Shown: positions 1 through 12,622 of the stretch, piece after piece | Position numbering within the stretch: position 1 is the first letter of the stretch | Layout of the letters: each line of letters opens with the position of its first letter | Origin: Bolinopsis microptera | Taxonomy: Eukaryota; Ctenophora; Tentaculata; Lobata; Bolinopsidae | Direction: 5' to 3' | Assembly: GCF_026151205.1 (NCBI RefSeq) | Contig: NC_087083.1 | Location: 620,001 to 684,000 of the forward strand | Length of the DNA: 64,000 nucleotides | The notes under the pieces: generated by a model | The model's input: only the letters and a program-made list of their open reading frames with translations | Told to the model about the DNA's origin: nothing | Database searches by the model: none | Program-made: the position numbers and the translations under genes

Positions 1-493
1 AACAAATAAAAAGAATATAATTAACTATAGTAGCAAATTGCAGGTCACTGTTAGGACACAATATAATATATTGATTGATCATTAATTAACTCCAAATACT
101 ATATAATATAACAAATAATCTCAGATATGATATAGGCCAAAAGGGTCACATGATACAAAACAATTTGCAGTTTGATTTGCATAAAACATATAATTATATC
201 TATTAATAATAATTAACTGATGAAATCTCGTAAAATTTCTAAAGTTGGGTCGCAATAAAATTAATTATCATTACTATGACGAATACAATCTTACAATACT
301 AGCACAATTTCCAAATATTTAAGTAGAAAAATATCAAATCATAATGTTATGTAAATTATCATTGAAATCACTGGTTGCGACATAAAATACTATCATCCAA
401 AAACTCATGAAGAATCAAATATATAATAGTAATATCCATAATGAAGCTCACTCAGAAAAAAAAACTCTACAAACAAATTCCTACATGACATAA
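1..493. other. Downstream flank of ALAS, no gene seen
   Basis: AT-rich sequence downstream of the ALAS stop codon. It should contain the ALAS 3' UTR because the gene runs on the minus strand. I see no open frame with coding character, RNA gene or clear repeat. Confidence 0.5.
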
Positions 494-3400
494 CTAATTC
501 TTCAATGAAAAGTTTTCACATTTGGGCAGATCCAAGTTGCTCCAAACATCATCCAGCGCGCTGATCAAGTAGTCCATCATGCGGGGTGTATGGTAGGGGG
601 TGGCCACGAAACGGAGTAACTCCCTTCCTCTAGGTACCGTCGGGTAGTTTATCGCCTGTGAAGTGGTCACTTGAATGTTTCTTTTTTAGGTATATTTTTA
701 ATGCGTGTAATAAATATTGGAACTTATTGGTTATATTTAGGAGGTCAGAGGTGCAAGATAATTTTCAGTTGATATAAAATATTATTGATCATAAAAGCCA
801 AAAACGTGCCAAAAACGTGTCTTCGTTAATTATCAAACAAGTAGTTAAAAATAATCAGTATATACATTATACCTGTACGTAGAGCTTGTGTTTCTCAAGA
901 AGGGTATCCATGCAGAGTGTAGCCTTTAGAGCGTCTCCTATGTGAAGAGGAACTATGTGACTTGGACAGTCCAGTACCGGGAATCCAGCTTTTAACTGTA
1001 GGATTTTACTTTTTTAATAAATAAATAAGTGAATTTTATTATTGTGCTTTTATTTTAATTTACTATTAAGTTAAAAAGGTTATCGAATAAAGATCAAATT
1101 TATTAAAATAATATATACTATTTAGTGATTATTTTACTAATCCACCTAGTAGACTTTTAAACGTTTGAAACATACCAGTTTGACTCTAAGAAGATTATAC
1201 GCAGCGCGATGACGGAGGCGCAGTTCACGTCCCTCCTGCTGCGCGAGAATGTTGATACTAGTGACAGCACCAGCCGCAGTACTAGGTGGTATGGAGGTGG
1301 TGAAGATTAGACCTGAACCGAGACTTCTCACTACATCAATCAGAGGTCCTGAGAGAAATTATTTTATTTTTTTATTAATTGTTTCTCGTTTATTTTCCAT
1401 GGAAATAATCTTTATCAAGCTTAAAAGAAATTTTAGAGAACCCGAAAAATAATTCTTTTTATTAACACCATTGGCCTAGGCTGGTTCAATAATCATAGAA
1501 GTCTACATTATATAATTCATTAAACAACAGTTCAACTGTTGAACAATTACCAGTAGAAGCAATATAACCACCGACCAGACCGTAAGATTTACCCAAAGTA
1601 CCAGATACAATATCAATCTTGTGTGCCATGCCCCGCTCCTCCGCAAGTCCCGCGCCATGGTAACCATACAAACCCACTGCATGTACCTGTCGTGAAGTAC
1701 AATATTAATGTACAAGCTCATTATCGTTATGGAATTAAGAATCTTTGGTCCACCGAGACACAATCACTCAATAGTTGTATAGAAAATGGGGCAGAATATA
1801 CGTATTATCATAAAACTTGATATAACAAATAATTAAATACATGACAATATAATTCGGACTCTCCAATAATCAGTCCAATCATTTTCGTAGCCTAAACATT
1901 AATTTTTGTCTCCATGTTGTATATCAATGCATTTTTTGATAAAAGTTTCAAATCAAATCAGTTTAATACCTCATCAGTAACTAATAAAATACAGGAAATA
2001 ATAAAATCAATACTTCATTAGTACCTAATTAAATACAGGAAATAATCAAATCAGTACCTCATCCACGAAAGTGAGGGCGTTATACTTATGTGCCAAATCA
2101 CATAGTTCCTCTATAGGAGCAATAGTTCCCGTCATACTATACACACTTTCAAACGCTACTATCTTCATACGATCTGGGTCACCTGCAATTTACTAATTTA
2201 GGGGGGATTAGCAAGACTAATTAGCAAGACTAATTAGGGAAAATTAACGTTTGTGGTTCAATTTGATCGGTGACCGACAACTAGGAACCTCTCATTCCGG
2301 CCTCCCACAGGTATCGCATCACATGGCCCAATCAGTGACGTATCATTTGTGATGTGATCCATATTATAACCATCCTAACAGTCGGACAACCAAGAACCTG
2401 GGTAGGGTTCAAATGACAGTTTAGTAAGTAGCTGTGTATTATAAAGTATATTAAGAAGTGTTTGAGCTCTCGGTATGGGTTCACACTACGGACGTGAGCC
2501 GGGTCCGAAAGGGGCTGGTTCTCGTATCCAAGGATGTGAGCCGAGCATGCAATGGGAGTGATACGAGACATACAATCACAAGTACGAGAGTTGATCAGCT
2601 GTTAATATATAACCGCACTTCTGGTATATATACTGAAACGTGAACATGAAGAGTATCGGTTTCAATTCAACATGCCCTCGCTCGGGTGGTATAACGCAGT
2701 AGAGCCAAGGCGTCCGGATCTGCACAGCACTCTGAAGCGAAGACCTCAGAAGAATTCCTCCTCCCCTCTACCTGCACCTCCACGAGACGGGACGAGCCCT
2801 TCGACGGAAAGACAGGTCTCCAGAGGTTCCTAGTTGTCGGGGCTGATTGGATTTCCCAAGCTTGCATGTTAATTAGTTAACTAGGTAAAATTGGAAGGTT
2901 CCTAGTTGTCCGTCAGCCAATTTGATGTTTTACATTATCTAACTTGATGCATTATGAAACAATAGTAATGGTTATATTGCTTTGTTAGATGAAATTATCA
3001 AGTTAACATAACGCGTCAGGTATAATAGTAATCTGAACAAGTTTCATTTTATATTTTTACCTTTCGCAAGAAGCTCCTCCAAATGATCCAAGTCATTGTG
3101 ACGAAATACAAACTTTGGCATTCTGTTGAAGTAAATCATTATTAATCAATAATTAAATCTTAAAATATTGTTAGTTATTACTTCATAAAAGCCTATTCTG
3201 ATATCTAGATAACACGCAAATACATTAAATAACGCAAATACATGTTGAAACCTACAATATCTATTAATGTTTTTCATACAAAGTTATAACGAATTCTTCA
3301 TGTCGAGGTATAAGCTGACCTAGAATTGTTGATACCCGCTATCATGCTAGCGTGGTTCCCTTGGTCACTATAAATCTCAGCGTTCAGCACTCTTCCCAGA

Positions 3401-4511
3401 GTTTGTAGAGTTGTGTCATTCGCAACATAGCAAGATGAGAAAAGTAATGCGGAATCCTGCGTTATGAAAGTTGTTAAATTCATGTACTAGTTGCGAATTC
3501 ACCAATATTTGATATTTTAATTCCAATATTTGATATTTTAATTCCTATATCTCATACTGATACACCGTTAACAGCGGTATTTTCGTTTTCACTTCTTTAA
3601 AATACTTGTAAATTTGCAGTAATCATTTAAACTGATACTAATAGCAATTCAAGAGCAAGTAGTTTACCTTGCCATGTAGATCAGCCAGAGTATCCTCTAA
3701 CTCAACGTGATAGTGAGAGGTTCCACCTATACTTCGTGTACCACCAGCCCCTGTTATTTAGTTGAATGTTATAATATTATTACACCTTAGGAAAATTAGG
3801 AATTATTATTCGTTTGTTGCATTGTGTTCATTAAACAAAGGAGAAAATGTGCATAAAAGTATTTGTAAGAGCTATAGTATTACAATACCTAGGAATCAAG
3901 TAAAAAGGGAAAACCATAAAGAAAAGGTATGCAAATTTCAAATAATGGCATACATTTTAAGAGAGCGAAACAACTTACCTACTCCATGACGGTTGATGGT
4001 ATCAATAACTGCTCCAGTAACTTTGGGATGAGATGACATTCCAAGGTAATCATTTGAACACCACACGCTCACATCTTCATCTTCCAGTTGCAGTGGGGTG
4101 GTTCTTGCCATGGCGTATGGCTTCTTTTCAGCTGTCCGAGATAGCACTTGGAACGTCCTGGGAATTTACTGTCAAAATTTTTTAAATCTAACTGTCTTCC
4201 TCTTTATAAGACAATCAACACCCTTTTTTCTTACATCAGTGAAGGTACCCAAAATCGGTCTGTGAACAATAACGTAAGATGATAAATTAGGTATTACTGA
4301 GAATCTAAAAGAAATTAACAATGTAGTCAAATCATTATCAATTATCATCAAAACCTGTAGGTTGAGTCCCGTTTTTTTGCCTCAATATTATCATTGAGAA
4401 TGGAGTCATATTTAGGAGGAAGAGGTTGAGCCTCATTTTTTTGAGTTGGAGCTTCCAGCTTAGTAAGAGTTGGCAATTTCAACTCTTCTTCTGGACCAGC
4501 CTCGTTCTCAC
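494..4511 (-). CDS. ALAS: 5-aminolevulinate synthase, catalytic exons
   Basis: Catalyses the PLP-dependent condensation of glycine and succinyl-CoA to 5-aminolevulinate in the mitochondrial matrix, the first step of haem synthesis. I read ten exons on the minus strand: 4511-4355, 4157-3979, 3750-3668, 3456-3320, 3122-3061, 2182-2058, 1686-1551, 1348-1176, 995-873 and 655-494 (stop TAG at 494-496). All internal junctions are GT-AG and the phases join into one frame of 444 codons. Family landmarks are [44 protein letters not shown] (Asp that holds the PLP ring nitrogen), SGTLGKSYG (Schiff-base Lys), FTTSIPP and [13 protein letters not shown]. The C-terminus stops shortly after the core and lacks the longer tail of vertebrate enzymes. 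The 5' edge at 4511 is tentative: its phase does not match exon 1, so at least one short exon is probably unplaced. Orthology to ALAS is very secure. Confidence 0.95.
2256..2927. mobile_element. Short TIR element in an ALAS intron
   Basis: A terminal inverted repeat sharing GACAACTAGGAACCT lies at about 2261-2290 and 2896-2926, with a further inverted copy of the core near 2822-2840. The roughly 670 bp between hold no transposase reading frame. It sits in the intron between the exons at 2058-2182 and 3061-3122. A MITE or deleted DNA transposon is the simplest reading. I cannot define a target-site duplication. Confidence 0.55.
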
Positions 4512-5213
4512 CTTCAAAATAAACAACTTGCGTTACTTAAATTGATGTAAATCAGCTCCTTATTGTACTTATAAATTATTAAACTTAAATTTAGTACTTG
4601 GCTATCTATCAAATCCAATAATTGTCAAAAATTGTCAAGTCACAAAGTTTTAAATAAAGGAAAGAAAAAATTTTAGGAAAGAAAAAATTTTTATTTACCA
4701 CAAAACAATCAATACATAATGTTATATTCATAAATAAATTCAAATTTCAATTTCAAACACATATACAGTACGCCGCGCACACAGCCACAATTTAAAATTG
4801 TTCAGAAATTCGTAGGTCAGCTGTAGGCGCCGCGCACATGATCTATTTAATTGTTATCTTACAATTACATGTCACATTTCTTAATTTCTAGAGCCAAAAT
4901 TTCAGAAGCAAAATAATTTAAAAGATATTTCTGTCGTTCACGCAGTACAGGCCGTGAACACTGCGACCTAATTAATATAATAATGGAGAGATTCCAAAAA
5001 ACCGCGCGCTCGTTATTTGTGATTAAATTGAGTGCGCGCCACTGTCAACCGCAGTACCGCTCAAGCATGAAGTACTAAGTACGGTACGCAGTTTTGCGTG
5101 AGGCGTAGACATTTGTAGCACACGTTTCGTTCAACTAATCCATTATGTGACATGTAATTATATTAAAGCAAAAAGAATATTAATTTTAGTAATAATTGAC
5201 GTAAACATATGTG
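4512..5213. other. ALAS intron sequence without recognised features
   Basis: AT-rich sequence between the first catalytic exon found and the long-TIR element. I see no convincing exon, although phase arithmetic says one is missing somewhere between 4512 and 10430. Confidence 0.4.
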
Positions 5214-7300
5214 TTTAAAGGACCAGTTAACTGAAAAAAAAGTTATCCTCATATTTTGACAGATTGTGACAAATAGCAAACTAAGCAACGAGTCGAAATT
5301 CCTAAATCTCTAACTGCTCTCTAACGCGTGTAAATAGCGTTTGTATTATTTTGGCGATGACGTCACGAAGTCCCTTGCGCGCGCAGAGGAGCCCGTGAGA
5401 CTGTATTTTACAGGTAGAAAATGGACATAATACAATGTTTTTCCCCGAATAACTCGAAAAGTAAGTAATTTAGGGTACATGTTGCTTCATAAGTTGTATA
5501 TAAACATGGCCATTCTGCACAATTTGCACACATTTAAAAACCTTTAGGGCCTTCATAGCTCAATTTACCAGATACCCATAGTTTTGCATGATTTCTGGAA
5601 CCGAAAATCAGTTTTTCGCCAATAACTGAAAAAGTAAGCACTTTAAGGCTTATGTTTGTTCGTAAGTCATATGTTAATATGCTAATTGCGGTTCTTTTGC
5701 ACCCTGTCTAAAGACTCTATCACAATCCTATCGAAAATGGGCTCAGCACCACGCCCAAAATGGTTTTTGGCGAATTTCTCGAAAAGTATGGATTTTAGGC
5801 CATGTGTTGCTCAATAACTCCTATATAAACATGCATATGTGGCTTCGTTTAAGCCTATTTTGAAGTCTCTACGACCTTCAGAAGCAAGGGGTCGGTTACG
5901 TTATTGGGTCAATATGGGCGTGGCCCTCCTGGGTTTTCTCCACTGTCAAAAAAATGTCTCCAAACGAAAATCGTTTATTCATACCTTCGGGAAGGTCTGT
6001 GCAAAGTTTCGTTAGTATCTGAACATTTGCAGGTTCATTTCCATAAATGTCCAAAAATGACTGGACTGCACAACTTTAGAGTTAACTTTAGAGAAACTCA
6101 TAAGTCATTTATCTCAAATTAAGCTGTTAGTGTCCATGATCAACCTGTGGCGACAATGTTTTACGTGAAATGTAAAAATCAGGAGTAATATAAAAAGTGT
6201 ATTTTTAGATTAAAGTGCTAGCTCATAGTTTTAGAATTGTATAGTATAGATTAGTGTATAGTATAGATTAGCGTTGGTCGTTTAACTTTAACCATCTAAC
6301 AATCGATCGTGCCGTAATATATGGCCAAAGAATAATAGGGTCTTGGAAGTTCTATAGTTGTTCAGTGGGTCGATCGACTGAACACGTTTGCACTTGGTAT
6401 TTAAACTTACCAGTAGTTTATTTATGTTATGTACCGATGATAATGCAATTAGGATAACAACTAGGTAAGCCGCAAGTCTAATTCAAAACACACCGCACAC
6501 CGTACACTCGAACTCCAATCTGTATTACTATTTGGTAGACCGGGTATTTTGGCGGGAATTCTGTTCCCACGGCACTGTTCTGATAGAAGCTACTTCTACT
6601 GATGGTCCCAACTCCCAGAGGAACGGCCGTAAAGTAGCCAGACTTCTTGTCTCCTGTACTGGCTGACACATGCGGATTAAAATTAGAAATTTCGCTATGC
6701 TATAAATATAATTGCTCTCGGAATTGAACAAACTCCTACTTATCTAGATCCTTTCTAAATTCGTTAGAGTTTCATGGACTGGGGAAAAATAATCGGTACA
6801 GTCTCCCTGCTGGCTGCTTGTGTAATTAAGCAATGAAAACAATCCGAAATTATCACATATGACATAAGAACTGTAATAGCAGAAACTTTCTAACCGTACA
6901 TTCACCCGCCACTGTTCAAGAACCTATATCACTGTTTAAAATCATGACGTGAGCACTGTACATCCAATCAGCTATTCCTTTAGTTAGGATGATAGCCAAA
7001 ACTATAAGGATTTGGGAGAACTAGGGTAATAGTCATAATTCTAAAATTTGAGTGAGTTACATGTGTTTTAATGACAACGATAAACATTTGCAACGTATTA
7101 GTATTACGCTATATGCCAGCGCGCACTGAGGGACTTCGTGACGTCACGAGGCCACAGCTTATTATTGCAATAACACGCGTTACACGTACGCTAGAGAGTT
7201 GGTTCTTTCGGCGATACGATTCTTTACCAGTTTGTCACAGCTGATTTAAATCTTAGCCAAATTGGAGACTACAAATTTTTCAGTTAACTGGTCCTTTAAA
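5214..7300. mobile_element. Long terminal-inverted-repeat element (about 2.1 kb) in the ALAS intron
   Basis: The ends are inverted copies beginning TTTAAAGGACCAGTTAACTG (5214 onward, and ending at 7300 on the other strand). Similarity continues for about 180 bp on each side and includes a perfect TGACGTCA at 5358-5365 and 7139-7146 followed by ACGAAGTCCC. TTAA at both edges could be a piggyBac-type target duplication or part of the TIR. Inside, about 5430-5900 holds three degenerate copies of a roughly 165-bp repeat (the theme is a run like TCGAAAAGTA followed by TATATAAACATG). No transposase frame is visible, so this is a non-autonomous element. Confidence 0.7.
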
Positions 7301-8560
7301 TAACATCTATAATCTAGCGAGTTACTAATACCATTTGTTTGTGTTATTGATTATATATGTTTACACTAGCCTATATTATGATGGAGATATACATTATATA
7401 ATTGCTCCAATATTCAACACTGCTAAACAACAAATACCTACTCGCCCATCGATGAAGCAGTCGCCAAAACAAAGCTCAAAGTTAATATATCCTCGTACTT
7501 CGTTTTGGAAACTGTAGAATTCCAATAAATAATTAGTGTTTCAATTGTGTATTCGATGGGCAAGCACTCGCCACTCGAGGCCGAGACAAACGGCACCAGC
7601 TCCGCCCTGCAACCATGAAGTAATGTAAGCAGTAAGGCGGGGCGGTGGTGTGCGCCGTTTATACGGCCCACAGCACGAGACATTTTGAGCTCCAAGACTT
7701 AAAACTATAAAAGTCCCGAATTAAACATAGCGACTTACCATCGTCAGCCGTCAAAAATTTAGAATTTGTATGTTATAAACTCTACACCTGCTATCAGTAT
7801 AACATGTAATTTAGTTTGTTATTGGCTAAATTTTCAATTCGATTAAGCGATGCAGACGGATGAACTAGGCTTCTCCTCCGTCAAAAACACAATGAGAGGG
7901 GTTGTGGAAGGACACGAACACTATTCGTTAACTCGTACCCCAGGTACCCCCTAGAACCGTGTCCCATCAGAGAGAGCCCATCACCCGTCAGATCGAAAAC
8001 AGTGTTTTAGTTTTGATATATGCTGTACCAATTACAATAAATGGTAAGTCAAGGCTGACGTTGGTAGCAAAATATAAAGTGACACGTCACAACAAAATAA
8101 CCACTACACACTACACACTATACGCTATAACTATTGTACACAGTACACAGTATAACTTAAATATAAAATATAAACAAGTTACAAGAGACAAAAGAGTTTA
8201 CAGAAGAGTTTTACATCGGCTCAGCACCGCCAGGACATTGGCTATACACGTGGGTCAATTAGTTTGATTTGGTATGGCTCGACCGGGAAAGTGGTCGAAA
8301 TTAGTGCTCTTAATGAGTCATCACTGTCGTCTGAATATTAGAGCGGGAACTTCCCAAGTTTCGGCCGACAACGCGCACAGCATAAGCGCGCAATGCTATG
8401 CGCGTGCCCATATAACTGTGTCATTCGGCGGTTGCGCTCAGCGTAACTGGGAATGAGTTGTATGTTGTTTACCTAAATTCAAGCATGGTAATCATAGATA
8501 AGCTTGTCAGTCAGTAAGTGCTTAAGTGGGAATAACGGGCAAATGAATATCACTTCATAA
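7301..8560. other. ALAS intron sequence, unassigned
   Basis: Between the long-TIR element and LINE-C. Short open frames occur (for example 7959-8267 on plus and 7438-7695 on minus), but none shows a domain, conserved motif or plausible splice context. Part of 8470-8560 is probably the 3' tail of LINE-C. Confidence 0.35.
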
Positions 8561-10203
8561 TCAGAATTCAGTGAAATTTCTGTCACACCACTCAGTTCCA
8601 TACCGGTTTTGAGCTCTTAGAAGTGACTGTTTAAGTAAATTCTTGACAGATCCGCATGTGGAGGTGAAATTTAACGGGCCAACTTTACGGAATTCGTTCC
8701 ACAGCCATGCAGATTTATAAATAAATTGATTAGTTGGAGAGGGTGTAATGAACAGATTATCTTTCCTATTTGATATGTTGAATAAGTAGTATAACGAAAT
8801 TGGTACTCGTGACTTAATGATCTTGAAAAGTTCCATTAAACAACGGTATCGGTACAGGTTCTCTGTAACAAGTAATTCATGTTTTGTGAATAGAGGCTTA
8901 GTGGACTCTTTAACATAGAATTCAGATCCTAGACGTTGAGAATTAATTGGTCTTGCTCTAGCACATGTCTTGAATTTGTCTACATAAGCTTCATAGTCTC
9001 CAAATAGAATCCTGATACACTTCTTTTGAGTAATAAATAGCGGTTTTAACTGATTATTGGGAATACCTCCCCAGACAGAAATAGCATAACCTAGGTGTGA
9101 TTCAAAGAGGGAATGATATATTTGCTTATATAGTGATTCTGGTAAGCATTTCTTAATACGGTAGATACGTCCACAAGCACTTCTTAGTTTCTTGTTGAGG
9201 GATGATATATGTGGTTTCCAGCTCAATTTATCGTCCATGATAACTCCGAGAAATTTTGTCTGACTTACACGTTTAATTATTTTGTTATTAATGGACAAGT
9301 TTTGGCTATCTATATCGGCATCTAATTCGTTATTATTACGTTTAGAGGGAGAAAAATACATGTAACAACACTTCTTTACATTAATGTGCAGTAGGTTAAC
9401 TCCCATATACTTGTTTACGGCCTGTAGTACTTCATTAGCCAATTCGTATACTTTATTTCTCAAATCGGCAGCGACAAATATATTAGTATCGTCTGCAAAT
9501 AAGACAAATTTACCCTTTTTAGTTATATTGCATATGTCATTGATGTACAGTAGGAAAAGTAGAGGTCCTAATACACTACCCTGAGGGACCCCGAATTCAA
9601 CCGGTAATTCATCAGATTTGGTATCCAAAACGTTTACAAATTGTTTCCTATTAGACAAATAACTAGAGATAAGATTCAGAGCATTTCCTCTTATGCCATA
9701 GTTGTTTAGCTTTGTAGTTAGTTTACAGTGGTCTAGAGTGTCAAAGGCTTTTGAGAGATCGATAAAGACCCCTAGGACATGTTGCTTTTTACTAATTAAC
9801 GATTCTATATGTTCTACAGAGTAGTTCAGTGCATGGCTGGTGGAGTGTCCTTTTCTAAAGCCGAACTGGTTTTCATGTATTATACCCTTGGAAGTAAGGA
9901 AACTATAGAGCCGCTTATATATTAACTTTTCTAGAATTTTCCCGAATACAGGTAGAGTTGATACTGGTCTATAGTTTTCTAAAAGCTGTTCATCTTCTTT
10001 TTTGTAAATGGGGCTGATTCTCCCAGTTTTTAATTCGTCGGGAAAGTGGCCTTCTTGCATGCATTTATTAAAGTATCTAGCTAAGTACGGTGCAGTAATT
10101 TGACACGACTTCTTGATCACATGAATAGGTATGTCACTAGATTTCCCGTTTTTTAGTTCGTTTATGATCTCTTTAATCTCAATACAGTCACAATCACAAA
10201 GAA
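8561..10203 (-). pseudogene. LINE-C: 5'-truncated reverse transcriptase ORF
   Basis: The open frame runs from about 10203 to a stop at 8561, with the first Met at 10120. It begins inside the RT region (KNGKSSDIPI), then NYRPVSTLP, NQFGFRKGHSTSHA, FIDLSKAFDTLDH (motif A), GVPQGSVLGPLLF (motif B), FADDTNIFV (motif C) and a C-terminal thumb/linker region. Endonuclease and ORF1 are absent, the usual 5' truncation from aborted target-primed reverse transcription. It is clearly related to LINE-B ORF2 and shares long motif runs, so it belongs to the same CR1/Jockey-like clade. It lies antisense to nothing in ALAS: both are on the minus strand, and it sits in the ALAS intron. Confidence 0.88.
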
Positions 10204-10430
10204 AAAATTAAAGATTTAATACCTTTTAAGTCATAAGTAGCAGGGAGTGTAACAACACCCTGAAAAATAATGAAGTTGTTTACCATGTATATAAATGCAA
10301 TAACATAAATTCATATTATCAAAGGTTAAGGATAAAACATTTTGACAAATATTCAATTCAACCAAAGTCTCACATGATATCATATTAAAGTTTTGTTTGT
10401 TCAAAATCTTTTCACTTGCAAAGCTCCCAC

Positions 10431-10580
10431 CTGAGTCATCAGTTTACTCATAACTGGACATTTCTTTGCAAACATTGACAAAGATCGACTTTTCAAAGCA
10501 AATGAGAGAACTTCATTGGATAAAAAAGGACACTTTCTCATTGCAACTGCAACAGCAGCAGTTTTTATCAGGCTTGCCAT
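10431..10580 (-). CDS. ALAS: ALAS first coding exon, mitochondrial leader with two haem-regulatory motifs
   Basis: ATG at 10580-10578, followed by 50 codons ending at a GT donor (10431|10430). The peptide is basic and amphipathic, as expected of a matrix-targeting leader. It contains RKCPFL and KKCPVM, matching the Cys-Pro haem-regulatory motifs at the N-terminus of animal ALAS1 (known there: haem binding blocks mitochondrial import). It is on the same strand as the catalytic exons and about 5.9 kb upstream of them. The exon ends in phase 0 whereas the exon at 4511 needs a phase-1 donor, so a middle exon, possibly with a third CP motif, should lie between. Linking this exon to the gene is inference from homology, strand and order. 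Confidence 0.85.
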
Positions 10581-10871
10581 AGCTGAAGGGAATAAATTAT
10601 CAGATAAATTAAATGAGTATGAGGAAATTTACACACATTAGAATTAGAATTATTATTTTAAACACATTATATTGCAAAGAGTTTTGCGTTTAAAATTCTG
10701 TAAGAAATATGCAACCATTTTCTTCATCTTAAAAATTAAAACTCGAGAAACAATATCTACCAATGCATAATTCTGCTTTTAAATAAAGTTTTTAGCCACA
10801 TCTCTAAACCAGAGTGTAGAATAGAATTTCTACTAGGGCCCTAGTACAAATTTTCTCTAGACTATAGTATT
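10581..10871. other. ALAS 5' flank
   Basis: Sequence upstream of the ALAS initiator ATG. It should contain 5' UTR and promoter, but I see no TATA box or other element that I could defend. Confidence 0.3.
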
Positions 10872-10960
10872 GTAGGTTTATAGCCTACCGACCCGTGCAC
10901 CAAGCTAGGCCTTGTTGCCGGGTCATATTATAAAAAAATATTTACGGGTATCATCCGTAA
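10872..10960 (-). mobile_element. MITE-2 copy (degenerate)
   Basis: It starts with GTAGGTTTATAGCCTACC and ends TTTACGGGTATCATCCGTAA, the same plan as the MITE-2 copies at 21610-21683 and 38201-38296 (palindromic GTAGGTTTA.AACCTAC end; the other end is a form of TTAACGGGTGATACTCGTAAA). The middle is diverged. Confidence 0.55.
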
Positions 10961-11360
10961 GGAACAAGGCATATACGTATTTATGCCTCCCATTACTGAT
11001 TCGGTATACTGTTTTTCCGGTATCCTTTATGCTCATCATGATTGATTTAGATTCAAGAAGATTATTAAGTCGGAACTTGGAGCAATTACTGTCCAGGAGG
11101 AAACTTTGGTGCAAAAGAAAAAATTGTTAGAAGACTTGACTTTAACCTGGCATACGAAAATTTCAGGTGGAAGGGACACCTGACATGTAATGGAGAAAAT
11201 GTGTAACTTGCTGGATTGAGGACAATCACGAGCCCTCTTTCATTTTTGAAATCGGTGACAGTGCGCTTGGAAAAGGTCAAATAACCATTTTCCTGATAAA
11301 TTCCACTACCTCACTATACAGCTGATACCACAAGCTTTTTGTGATAGGGAGAAGTTATAA
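10961..11360. other. Unassigned spacer
   Basis: No supported gene or repeat. Short overlapping open frames on both strands near 10912-11280 look like chance. Confidence 0.35.
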
Positions 11361-11365
11361 TATTA

Positions 11366-11600
11366 TTAATTGACGACGTCAATCCTTCGCAGCTCAACGA
11401 GACCAGTGGTGTATCTTGCCAATTTACTGGGTGGCGCGCAGCCTGTTATTCCACCGAATCTCCACACTCTATTCGGCGTTGTACACTTGATTGACGATGT
11501 CAATCCGTCGAGATCGTTGCTTTGCGAAACAGAGCAACGATCGACGACGATGCGAAGCAAGAATGCTAGTTTGCGCGGCGCGTCGAAGCGGCGAAGTCCT
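11366..11600. repeat. Palindrome-rich repeat cluster (ATTGACGATGTCAAT type)
   Basis: Two copies of the near-palindrome ATTGACGA(C/T)GTCAAT (about 11369 and 11489) flank a fragment of MITE-1 (TTACTGGG at about 11427) and are followed by CGATC-rich hairpin sequence. The same 15-mer recurs at 20437, 20581, 20701 and 20791, so this is a dispersed repeat family. Confidence 0.5.
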
Positions 11601-11669
11601 CCAAGTTGTACACATAGTTATGTTTTTGAACATAAATATATTAGCTTGTATGGTTCCCCATGTAACTAG

Positions 11670-11756
11670 TTACCTGAGGACCCCAGGCTTTAATGTTGGT
11701 AAACAACATAACGAATAGAGATTAGGTGGAATGACAGGCTGAGCACGGCCCAGTAA
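11670..11756 (+). mobile_element. MITE-1 copy with 8-bp target duplication
   Basis: An 87-bp element starting TTACCTGAGGACCCCAGGCT and ending GAGCACGGCCCAGTAA. The two ends are imperfect inverted repeats (TTAC(C)TGGG..CTCAG). It is flanked by GTAACTAG at 11662-11669 and 11757-11764. The 8-9 bp duplication suggests a hAT- or Mutator-type transposase supplied elsewhere. Confidence 0.8.
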
Positions 11757-11862
11757 GTAACTAGCTGATCTAACAAAGGTTGTGCCAATCGAACGAAGGT
11801 TGTGCCGATCGGTGCGCACAGTGGGAGCTGGAACTAAGTTTTCGATCAAACGCTGCCATTTT

Positions 11863-12622
11863 TAGTCACATATATGTCCTTCTTGCTCTAAGTCCCAAGG
11901 CCTTGCAAGTCAATATCAACATTCTATCTGACTTCTGTAACTCCATGGGCCTTGAAGTAAATATAAAGAAAACTAAGATTGTCATATTCAGCCCTCCCAA
12001 AAAGAAGCAGTTCCATGAAACATTTACATTGGGAGGTCAGCCCATCCAGCACACCGAAAAGTACTGCTATCTTGGCATAATATTCCACAGAAATGGATCC
12101 TTTATGGCAGCAAATACTGAGCTGAGGGCCAAAGCTCTCCGTGCTCTATATGGCCTTAAAGGCAATATAGTTAAAGATGCCCTCTCTCACCGTGCCCTTA
12201 ATATTCTATTTGATTCCTTAATCAAACCAATCCTGCTTTATGGCTGTCAAGTCTTATGCCCCCACTCTAAAACAATGAGATACCTTTCAAAAATAGATGA
12301 CAAAGCCAGCCCCCAGCATACCCTGAAGTACATTGCACAGGACCACTATGAGAAATTCCACCTAAAATTTATCAAGTGGTCTTTGTCCGTCCATTCAAAA
12401 GCATCAAATATAGGTTGCTGGGGCGAAAGTGGGCGCCACCCCCTATTCTTTGAAGCCTGCAAACTTGCAATAGATTACTATAGTCGCCTTGAAAGCACCG
12501 AAAATGAACTACTTTGTGCTGCATTTCACGAGCAGATCATGCTGGGCCTTCCTTGGTATACCAACATCTCAAAGCTTCTCACCAAATACAGAAGTTTTAA
12601 TACTTTCAACACTACTATATAA
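11863..12622 (+). pseudogene. LINE-A, 5' fragment: RT C-terminal part
   Basis: The open frame (listed from 11780) enters LINE homology at the end of RT motif C (YVLLALSPKALQ, expected after YADD) and continues through NIKKTKIVIF, a YLGI..HRNGSF block and the thumb. It stops at 12622 where LINE-B is inserted. Its remaining C-terminus resumes at about 19424. The RT palm is missing, so the copy is 5' truncated as well as split. Confidence 0.8.

Noticed and set aside
7438-7695. Minus-strand open frame of 85 codons as the missing ALAS exon
   Set aside because: No CP motif, no similarity to the ALAS leader, and no good splice sites in the required phase.
10912-11280. Overlapping open frames on both strands
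   Set aside because: Short, mutually overlapping, no motifs, and partly within a MITE-2 copy.
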